16,698 nucleotides of DNA from Saccoglossus kowalevskii (Eukaryota > Hemichordata > Enteropneusta > Harrimaniidae), in the NCBI RefSeq assembly GCF_000003605.2, contig NW_003120920.1, positions 502,930 to 519,627 on the forward strand, written 5' to 3'. Below, one piece after another: positions 7,864-15,700 of this stretch; position 1 is the stretch's first letter; each line of letters begins with the position of its first letter. Both the position numbers and the translations under genes were made by a program. Below the pieces are notes generated by a model. The model did no database searches, had not been told where the DNA came from, and saw only the letters and a list, made by a program, of their open reading frames with translations.

Positions 7864-10800
7864 GTAATATGTTATGAAGTAACTTATTTAATCAAAATAT
7901 AACATATAAAACACGGTCAGTCAGAAGGATAATTATAATTATATATAGTTATATGACCAATTCTTAACTAACAACAATTGTTGACACATTTACAGGATCA
8001 TCATGTTGGGTGACACCATTTCAAAGGACATCATGTAACATATGGCCAGTAACATATTTGGCTTGTATGGACAATGACTGTTGTTGGGATACGTACAATA
8101 TTACTTGTTATAAAAAATCAAACGTCAGTAAGTACATTATGTTTATTTCGTTAATACTTATACTAACTATAATACAATCTTTTTTTTAATTCCGATACAT
8201 ATATGTAAATACAAATATGTTATGTCACATTTTAGGTATTTACAATGCTGCAATTAACAGGATAGTATTAGGATGGGTACGGCACCCATGGGCGCTTAAT
8301 GATGGGCGATACCCAAAGGATGGTGTGTACGACATGACAGGTCACGTAGCTGCAACTCTCACTCTTCCCTTTTTGTCACCTTCAACGGATTTTTCTCCTG
8401 GAAATTTTGACACTGATTGGAATACACAGCAATGTGTAATGACCAAATGGTGGGCAGTAACCGCAAACGAAAGGCCATTTAAAGACAACCCTGGTGTATT
8501 CAGAATTGAATTCGACAATGACATCTATGTCCAAAGTGTGCGACTACTGACTAGAAAAAAAGACGGTATGTATTATCTGCATTTAATTTAGTGTTCACGG
8601 GTAAATAAAAAAATACATAAATAGTCGATGGCCTACAGTGAATATTGCAGTGTAGCATTAGAGAAATAAATACTGCGTTTCAGAAATTATATAGTAGTCC
8701 CTGACCCATTTCCCAAAGCAGGAGATTAATGACGTAACTTCAGAAATCAAGGCTGCATCATCTGCGAAACGCTTTCCTTTCAAAAAAAAACTTCATGGCT
8801 GGGAAGAAATGAAAGTCAAAGGGTGCAAGGTCGGGAAAGTAATAGGGTATGGGGAGGATTTCAGAATCACACGCCCGTGCTTCTGATCTGGCGACATTCG
8901 AGTTGTGGACCAGAGCGTTGTCCAGCAGAAGAAGGATACTTTTGCTGATCTTGCCCGGCCTCATAATTTTGATAGCTTCGCTTAATTTCATCAAAAGTGA
9001 AGCGTAATAGGCTCCTGTAATTGTGATACCTTTTGCCAGAAAAACTGTCATCACTACTCCGTCCTGGTTCCAGAAGACTGTGGTCATGCCCTTGCCAGCG
9101 GAGGGCTGCACTCTTGTCTTCTTTGGAGGTGGTGAGTCCAAGTGCTTCCATTGCATTGACTGGGCTTTGGTCTCTGGATCATAGTGATGGACCCAAATTT
9201 CATCCTGTGTAGTCTTTTGACAAACTTTGACTCATCTTCTTGGCACTCAACGTGTTCTTGCTCCTGGAAAGGTGTGAGCAACCTGGGAATCCATCTGACA
9301 GACACCTTATGCATATGCAAATGGTCATGAATGATAGTTTCCACATACCCTGTACTTAGGTTGACCTCTTGGGCTATTTGGTGAGCAGTAATGCGTCGAT
9401 CTTTCAAAATGGCTGCCTCAACTTGACGGACAGATGCCTCATCAATGGCAGACGAGTGTCGACCATGTCTGGGTGCTGTCCCCACAGACTTCCGACCATG
9501 TTTGAATTCACGATGCCAGAGTTTTACAAGGTCATATGATGGGGCATCATCACCTTGCATTACACTCAACTAGCTCCATTTCACACCTGACTCAGTTCGA
9601 AAACCTGTAAATCAGAAACCACAAGAGCTGTTTTTTGCAACATTACCCATAGAGATGTTAATCATTACACATGCAAATTTCATCTAGATTAGACAACTGA
9701 AAGTGGGTCAGGGGCATTACTTATTGAACCTCCCTCGTATGGGATTGCTATTTTATGCACCTAACAGGTGTATGTAATTCTAAGGATACAGCTTTCGGAA
9801 AGGTATATACAACGACTAAATCGCCGGGAAACATGTTCTAGCTGTACTTCCTTGTCAATGTTGAATCCAAAGACTAAAAAAAGGTTATATGCATGCCCAG
9901 TAGCCATTGACACGTGATATTTCAGAATTGTCGGTGATTGTTGTACCAGGCACCAACAGATCTAGGTCAAGTCGGATCATGGTCGTGGTCGTCGCATGAT
10001 GTAAACATCACTCAAAAACACGGTCAGCCATTCGTCCTGCTGCTGAGGCAGCGCTCTATTATCGCGTGCGCTGACCAGCGATAAGCCTGGTGGAAGTGCA
10101 CACAGTGCCATTATGATTGACTCGATTTGGCAAACGCATTTATTTAGAGCACAATATCTTCAGAACTTTGTTCAATTTCATGATGAGTTATCTTATTTTT
10201 TCAAATATTGTTGGTTACTGTATGACTTTGAACATTGTGGCGTTTTTTGTGATGAGTAACCGATGACTAGCATTTTGAATGTTTCACTTCATAAACGCAG
10301 GAAATAGTTTCAACAACAGGCACACTTTCGTTTTAGTGGTGTATTTCGTTGATAGTGTCCGCGTTTCACGGATAATTATGTTTATCTGGCTGAATGGACT
10401 CGAACGCCATGCAGTGACGATCATCATTGGTTTTAGTTTCAGTTGACGACTTGTGCTGGACATTTCCGCTGGCCGATGTATTGTTTTCTTTTATACTCAA
10501 CATAAAGTATTTATTTTATGAATAGTTGTAATTAGTTTATCACTTCAAAATGCGACCAATTTGGTGATGGCATTTCGCAGAGTTTTTAATGGTTTACATA
10601 TCAGGTGACATCTATTTTCCAATGAATAGTGGAGCTGTGTAGCAGAAGTGCTTTGAATTAAGAAAAGCTAGCGCGGTTCAAAACAAATAACGAATGGTTT
10701 CATGACAATTTAACAGGTGGTCCATTAGAAACTCTGTAAATAGTATCGAATAAATGGCATGGAAAATATTAAGTCAAATCAAAGTAAGCATGTACTGCGT

Positions 10801-13800
10801 GCATGTCTCAAATCGACGCTCGCGTACGGCACCTAATCGCCTACCCTCACGTCAAGAAAATCTGAGTGTTGGATGGAAGAAAAAATTTTCACATTTTTTG
10901 TTTTCCTTTCATTTATTTTTTATGAACTTGCTGTAAGTTTTTTTTATTTTTGCACGGTGTGAAATATTTTTATTTGGTTAATATGATTCGATGAATATGG
11001 AATGTGCAAATAAATCTCTATTTTTTGTAAACTCTAGTACTAAACATTGATATTTTTGTTCTTCATCTTTTTGCTCTGATATGGCATAATGACTGCCCAT
11101 TTTAAATACAGAACATACACATGTTTTATTGCAGCAATGAATGTCCAGAATTGGAGTGCTTAGTTTGATATTCGTTGATATTCAACAGAAAGTTTAATAT
11201 ATTTCTTCTCCCCAAGTCTGATCACGTGACATTGGGTTATTTATCATACACCTCGTATTGCCCTGCCTCGTAATGCTAGAGAGCGACCTCGTGCCACAAA
11301 AGCCGTATACAGTCTATAAAGAATAATATCAGCAAATAATGCTGCATTGACCAAACCATGTTGTCGGAGCATGTGCTGAAGATCAAGACTTATCTGACTA
11401 TTAACGGCTCACATGTGTTTTTTCAAGAAGGGTTAATTAAAGCCTTTATTTACAGAATATGACTGAGCGAATACTGCAGGTTTAGTTGTTCAAGACAAAT
11501 ATGTGATGCTACAGTCACAACAATCAAAACTCAATGTGAATATATTGTTTTTGTAGATGGGAAATACTCACTCCATGATATCACATAAAAGGGTTATTAT
11601 TGGCAGAATGATACTTACGTGGTGGAAGAATTCACAGAGCCTAGAACACAAACAATTAAATTGGACATAAAAACATTCTGATGCACTACAGTTGTAAAAT
11701 TATAAAGCTAAAATCAAATTATGTGGAACTGAGTACAATGATGAAAATTGTCACACGCAACGTAATATTACCGTAATTGGTATAGTACAGGTGTGATGGT
11801 TCAAATACCAAAATGGCAACAGTAACAAAAAGACTTCCCTGGCGGCGATGATAAAATACGAACACGGAGCCAACAGATGAGGTTTCAACTGGTACTGGTA
11901 TTATTATACTCTGCAAACATCAAGTACAACAACGTGGTAAAACTCCACTACTCCAATAACTAGATACTTAAACTCCAATACAATTCAACGAGATCTCCGA
12001 TCTGATCTCAGTACTGACAACTCCCCTATATATACCCACACTGTCTATAAATAGACCATTACATCAGCATACATAATGAGTCTGGAACTTACTACAAATT
12101 TGTAGAATGTTCCATTACCTTCTATTGCTTCTTACAGTGTCCTATTACATATTCAACCAACTTCTAAAAATTCCACCCAGACACAGTACGGTTCTAGAAC
12201 ATTCTCAGTCACAAGGAAGTGGTAAACAAGTTGTATGCGACAAAACTTAGCCAGGAAATTATGCACTGTGACGGAGATGACTCATTTGTTAGCAGGACAA
12301 TTGTTTATGTGTGCAATAAAATGTTGCTGGAGGTGGCGAGTGCCAGCAGGATACTGTAAATGTCGCTGGTGCCAGCAAGGTACCATAAATGTCGGTGGCG
12401 ATCCCTTAAATGACAAGAAAAGTGTTCAGTGCCAGCAAAATATGTAAATGTCATTGGAGGTGGGAGTGCCAGCAAGGTATCCTACATGTTGCTTTAGGTC
12501 GCGAGTGCCAGCAAGATTCCTTGAATGACATGAGAAGTGGTGAGTGCCAGCAAGGTAATGTAAATGTTGCTGGAGGTGGTGAGTGCCAGCAGGCTACTGT
12601 AAATGTCGCTGGTGCTAGCAAGGTACCATAAATGTCGGTGGCGATTTCTTAAATGACATGAAAAGTGTTCAGTGCTAGCAAGATTCTCTGAATGACATGA
12701 GAGGTGGTGAGTGCCAGCAAGGCACCAAACATGTTGCTGGAGGTCGCGAGTACCAGCAAAATCTCTTAAATGACATGGGAAGCGGCAAGAGCAAGCAAGG
12801 TACCATAAATGTGGGTGGAGATGGCGAGATCAAACAGTGTACTGTAAATTTTGCTGGAGATCGCAAGTGCCAGCAAGATCCCGTAAATGAGTGTAAGAAA
12901 TGTACTGTAAATGTTGCTGGAGGTGGATAGTGTCAGCAAGATCCTTTAAATGACAAGAAGGTAGCGAGTGCCAGCAAGGTACCATAAATGTTACTGTCGT
13001 AGAGGTGGCGATTCCAAGCAATATAATGTAAATGTCGGTAATGGAGAATGCCAGCAGATACTGTAAATGTTGGCGGTGGTGGCGAATGCCAGCAAGGAAC
13101 TGTAATGTTGGTGGATAGTTCTAGTAACTTACCATGAATGTTGCTCGAAGTAGCAAGTGCCAGCAAGATAATTTGAATGATGCTAGAAGTGGCAAGTTCC
13201 AGCAGTGAACTGTAAACGTTGCTGGATGCGTCTAGTGTCAGCTAGGTACTGTAAATGTCGTAGGTGCCAAGTGCCAGCAGGATACTGTAAATGTCGCTGG
13301 AGAGTACCAGCAAGGTACCATGAATGGTGGTGGAGGTGGAGAGTGCCAGCAAGATCCCTCAAATGACATGAAAAGTGGTGAGTGCCAGCAAGATACTATA
13401 AATGTCATCGGAGATGGCGAGTGCCAGCAAGATACCGTACATGTCACTAGAGCGAGTGCCAGCAAGTTCCCTTAAATTACATGAGAGGTGGTGAGTGCCA
13501 GCAAGGTACTGTACATGTTACTGGAGGTGACGAGTGCCAGCAAGATCCCTCAAATGAAATGGGGGTTGGCTAGTGCCAGCATGGTACCATAAATGTCCGT
13601 GGAGGTGGAGAGTACCAGCAAGATCCCTCAAAATGACATAAAGGTTGTGAGTGTCGGCAAGGTACTGTACATGTCAGAGGTGCTATGTGCCAGCAGGATA
13701 CTGTAAATGTCGCTGGAGAGTGCTAGCAATGTACCATCAATGTTGGTGGAGGTGGAGAGTGCTAGCAAATTTCCTTAAATGACAAGGAGGTAGCGAGTGC

Positions 13801-15507
13801 CAGCAAGGTACCATAAATGTCATGGTCGAGGACGTGGAGATTCCCAGCAATATGCTGCAAATTTCGGTAGTTGTGAGTGCCAGCAAGATACTGGAAATGT
13901 TGGTGAAAGTGGCGAGTGCCAGGAAGGTACTATAAATGTCAGTGGAGGGTTCTAGCAGGTTACTATAGATGTTGCCAAGTGCCAAAGATCATTTATAGTG
14001 GTGGGAGATGGCGAGTTCCAGCATTGTAGTGTAAATGTCTGTAAATGTGGCGAGTGCTAGCAAGGTACGGCTAATGTCGATGCAAGTACATGCGAATTAC
14101 TATTAAAGTCACATTAAACAAAATATTGGAGGCAATTTAAATATAAATGTTATTATTTTCGTCTAAAATTTATTTTTCAGGTTTCATTATAAATATCCAA
14201 CTATACTAATTCATGAATCTAGGGAGCATATCTACACGTTATCAGGTTGCACCACTTTTTACTGTATAAAGAGTTTCAATGTGAAAATGAGTGTGACAGA
14301 TTGCATCTGAAGTGTTATTTTTTTTGGGTTTCTTTATGCCGTTGGCAACCCAACCATATAAGTGTACAGATGTAGATCCAACAAGTTACATAATGTAGTT
14401 ATATTTTACAGATCATATATTCACTCACATCACTTATATCAATATGTATGCAATATTGTGCTACATTGATAGGGCTTAGCTGAAATGATTATAGTGCATA
14501 CATGCTAATATTTATATATGGCCTTTAGGCAACGTGTATATATTGAACGGGACAGGAGCGTATGCGCATTCGGTGCGCACGAGTGCACTTTACGATAAGA
14601 TTGACTTTTAAGACCTCAACTTCACATAGAATTGGTACGAATCATCCACGTTCAACTGATTGTTTTGCTATAAACATATACACGTGTTCCCGCATAATAT
14701 TTATGAATATTTATGACTACACGAAATCCTGAGAGATAATAAAATGGTAAGCTGTCATTGATTATGCCCCCGACCAGGGATGTTGCTTCTTCATATATAC
14801 GATGACTATACATGGCAATAGATACCTTGAGGACGGTCAATACCTCAATTAGCAACAAACTCGGCGAATTGTTTTCAATTAATGCACCGTGGGATTAAAT
14901 TTGTGTAATGCACTAGATCAATCCCAGTTTACCAAAATGTATTTCGGTTGTTCGTTCATATAGAATCTTTTTATGTAATTCGTTCAGACAATCGTTCAAG
15001 TATTTTGAGTGTGATTGCTTTGGTAGAAAATTTCTTATCGTAGCTATACTGTAATTGTTCACAGTGAATTAATTTCATTATTCACTTTTCAGCTAAATTG
15101 ATCATGGTGCATGTACACGGTCACAGTTCAAGTGGTATTTATTCCGTGTGTGGAGTACTGTACAAAAACGAGCTGGAACATCTTAGATTACACGAGGTTG
15201 GCGACTTAGTTTGGATTCACCTATACTGTAATTATATGACTACACCAATCAGAGAAATAAATGTCGTATCCTTGTGGTTGACAATGTACGGGATTCATAT
15301 ATTCGAATTCGAAGTGTATACTACATACGGTAAGTAGTACGTACGTTTAGTGTGTTACTCTACGGATAGCATGAATCAAAGAATACTTGCTATATTATTC
15401 CAAATAGAATGTATAACTGTGCCCCGTGTTTGGTTATTAAATACGTTCGAGCTACCATTTAACTCCGTAACATTTGTATAATATTTCATACAGCACAGGT
15501 TCCATAG
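7779..15507 (+). CDS. Secreted trefoil + F5/8-type-C-like (lectin-like) protein gene
   Basis: Gene model: 7779-7863, 7996-8127, 8236-8565, 15093-15329, 15494-15507 (stop TAG 15505-15507). All introns are GT-AG and phase 1, of 132, 108, 6527 and 164 bp. The joined product is about 265 residues. It has a signal peptide (about 1-24), a P-type trefoil domain (about 32-67), and a beta-sandwich domain resembling F5/8 type C / fucolectin modules (about 74-258). Trefoil domains are small, three-disulfide modules of secreted mucosal and shell-associated proteins. F5/8-type-C and F-lectin domains bind glycans or membranes. Role inferred: extracellular, glycan-binding mucosal, immune or matrix factor. 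The first four exons are well supported. The last is the weakest. Clear frame-keeping at each junction argues that it is a live gene rather than a pseudogene. I do not recognise a named orthologue. Confidence 0.8.
7996..8127 (+). CDS. Exon 2: P-type trefoil domain
   Basis: A 132-nt symmetric phase 1-1 exon with acceptor TTTACAG (7989-7995) and donor A|GTAAGT. It encodes residues 29-73 of the model. Cysteines fall at residues 32, 42, 52, 57, 58 and 66: C-x9-C-x9-C-x4-C-C-x7-C. The trefoil family pattern is the same, with usually x10 before the last Cys. The conserved Arg three residues before the second Cys is present (QRTSC). CCW replaces the common CCF. The Gly after the second Cys is replaced by Asn, so this is a divergent trefoil. 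Potential N-glycosylation sites are NIT (63-65) and NVS (71-73, across the next junction). Confidence 0.85.
8236..8565 (+). CDS. Exon 3: N-terminal part of F5/8-type-C-like domain
   Basis: A 330-nt phase 1-1 exon with acceptor CACATTTTAG and donor G|GTATGT. It encodes about residues 74-182. Visible hallmarks of the galactose-binding-like beta-sandwich: PWALNDGRYP near the start (compare A-x-DG-x in fucolectins), then C139-VMT-KWWAV, and FRIEFDNDIYVQSVRLLTRKKD at the end, which matches the WW-V-L-x(n)-V-x-V-x-R signature. The match is by pattern and not by high identity. The sugar-contacting His/RGD residues of classic F-type lectins are not visible, so ligand specificity cannot be inferred. 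The domain is completed only by exon 4, 6.5 kb downstream. Confidence 0.75.
8671..9739 (-). mobile_element. mariner-family element, internally deleted
   Basis: The right terminal repeat, read on the minus strand from 9739, is TACGAGGGAGGTTCAATAAG and continues into CCCTGACCCACTTTC. The left end (8671-8715) is a degraded match, TACTGCG...CCCTGACCCATTTCC. An element of about 1.07 kb carries a broken mariner transposase. TA dinucleotides at the outer edges fit mariner target use. It lies antisense in intron 3 of the secreted-protein gene. Internal deletions and a frameshift mean it cannot encode its own transposase. Confidence 0.85.
8758..9569 (-). pseudogene. mariner transposase pseudogene (D,D34D)
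   Basis: The N-terminal part (9569 down to about 9215) reads GDDAPSYDLVKLWHREFKHG, then a second helix-turn-helix region with RRITAHQIAQEVNLSTGYVE and the linker SVRWIPRLLTPFQ. After one frameshift near 9210 the catalytic part continues as TTQDEIWVHHYDPETKAQS (DEIW in place of the usual DETW), QPSAGKGMTTVFW, ILLLLDNALVHNSN and PDLAPFDFHFFP. Exactly 34 residues separate the Asp of LDNA from the Asp of APFD, so the D34D spacing that defines mariner is intact. The first 25-30 residues (start of helix-turn-helix 1) and roughly the last 60 are deleted. Confidence 0.85.
9740..11879. other. Intronic non-coding stretch
   Basis: Between the mariner relic and the promoter-like block I see no gene or recognisable transposon. 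9950-10110 is locally richer in G+C and has short inverted words (GGTCAGC at 10022-10028 against GCTGACC at 10070-10076, and CAGCGC at 10049-10054 against GCGCTG at 10068-10073). The rest is AT-rich. Confidence 0.45.
12084..12113. repeat. Near-perfect 30-bp palindrome
   Basis: Arms GGAACTTACTACAAA and TTTGTAGAATGTTCC are reverse complements except at two positions. The central 14 bp (12092-12105, CTACAAATTTGTAG) are perfect. It overlaps the GAAtgTTC site at 12105-12112. Confidence 0.8.
12192..12204. promoter_or_regulatory. Perfect heat-shock-element pattern
   Basis: TTC-ta-GAA-ca-TTC: three alternating nGAAn pentamers, the consensus for a heat-shock factor trimer. A second, two-pentamer site (GAAtgTTC) is at 12105-12112. 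A 13-bp match can occur by chance in AT-rich DNA. The pair next to TATA-like words is what makes it notable. Confidence 0.4.
12316..14085. repeat. 39-bp minisatellite, about 1.77 kb
   Basis: The repeat is built on GAGTGCCAGCAAG with a basic step of 39 bp (for example 12542 to 12581), about 45 unit lengths in all. Two main variants alternate irregularly. Type A continues GTACTGTAAATGTYGCTGGAGG and type B continues ATCCCTTAAATGACATGAGAAG. Some units are shortened. Larger blocks recur: about 100 bp at 12346 and again 243 bp later, and blocks at 13281/13696 and 12970/13800. The 39-bp step is 13 codons, so stretches read as GECQQGTVNVAGG repeats. Stops and frame changes break every frame, so it is best read as an intronic minisatellite. 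Confidence 0.9.
14086..15092. other. Intron 3, distal part
   Basis: AT-rich, no recognisable gene or transposon. Its right end carries a good acceptor tract (TTCATTATTCACTTTTCAG) for exon 4. A minus-strand open stretch of 68 codons at 14652-14858 has no recognisable features and is probably chance. Confidence 0.5.
15093..15329 (+). CDS. Exon 4: C-terminal part of F5/8-type-C-like domain
   Basis: A 237-nt phase 1-1 exon with acceptor ATTCACTTTTCAG and donor G|GTAAGT. It encodes about residues 183-261. The first two bases complete the GCT codon begun at 8565. Order of elements: LIMVHVHG (V-x-V strand), VCGVLY (Cys202), GDLVWIHLYC (Cys228), and finally YGIHIFEFEVY. This matches the close of fucolectin/F5/8 domains, where a strand with x-L-x-E-V-x-V-[YF] ends the sandwich. 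Cys202 and Cys228 probably form a disulfide. Reading on through the donor would hit TAG at 15335-15337, so the protein ends close to here whether or not the last intron is spliced. Confidence 0.8.
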
Positions 15508-15700
15508 AATCAACTAAATGTGTACTCTGACGTACCAAAGTGCAGATGTGTTCTCAATATTACCATAGTTACATCGCGTACACAGATTGTGTTTACTTGA
15601 AGTTACATATAAATATTTTGGATCAAAACCTTCCGTGTTTAAGTTAAGGTAGCGAGAAGGTTTTGTGACGTTTTCGAATAAAACATTCTCTGTCTGTTGT
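15494..15700 (+). CDS. Possible terminal exon: four residues, stop and 3' UTR
   Basis: Acceptor ATATTTCATACAG (15481-15493) keeps the phase-1 frame: G+CA, CAG, GTT, CCA, then TAG at 15505-15507, adding AQVP. The rest would be 3' UTR to about 15700. Support comes from AATAAA at 15677-15682 followed by a T/GT-rich stretch, a normal cleavage-site arrangement. Alternatives are retention of the last intron (stop at 15335), or the acceptor ending CGTTCAG at about 15710, which would add only EQ before TAA. All give nearly the same protein. Confidence 0.45.
15677..15682 (+). terminator. Polyadenylation signal AATAAA
   Basis: A canonical AATAAA about 170 nt after the presumed stop codon. The T-rich, GT-containing run at about 15688-15710 could serve as the downstream element. 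It fits as the 3' end of the trefoil/lectin-like transcript. Confidence 0.5.

Larger units (their letters stand above)
11880..12213 (-). promoter_or_regulatory. Promoter-like block, possible solo or partial LTR
   Basis: Read on the minus strand from 12213, the sequence begins TGTGACTGAGAATGTTC, contains a three-pentamer heat-shock-element pattern, a near-perfect 30-bp palindrome, then two TATA-like words (TCTATTTATAGA near 12046-12057 and TATATATAGGGGAG near 12023-12036), and near 11876 a GTTGGCTCCGTG word that vaguely resembles a retroelement primer-binding site. This order (TG start, enhancer, TATA, PBS-like) is what an LTR would show. No second LTR, internal gag/pol or target duplication is visible, so a chance promoter-like region is the alternative. 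Confidence 0.3.

Noticed and set aside
10399-10420. tRNA B-box-like word on the minus strand (GTTCGAGTCC), a possible tRNA-derived SINE
   Set aside because: No matching A box at the right distance and no SINE tail. The single word is insufficient.
12235-13985. Many short open frames over the minisatellite, Cys/Gln-rich on + and Trp/His/Ser/Pro-rich on -
   Set aside because: They follow from the 39-bp step. Each is broken after a few units by stops or indels, and no splice sites or start context support translation.
14652-14858. 68-codon minus-strand frame in intron 3
   Set aside because: Hydrophobic and featureless, without recognisable family or start context. Expected by chance in AT-rich DNA of this length.
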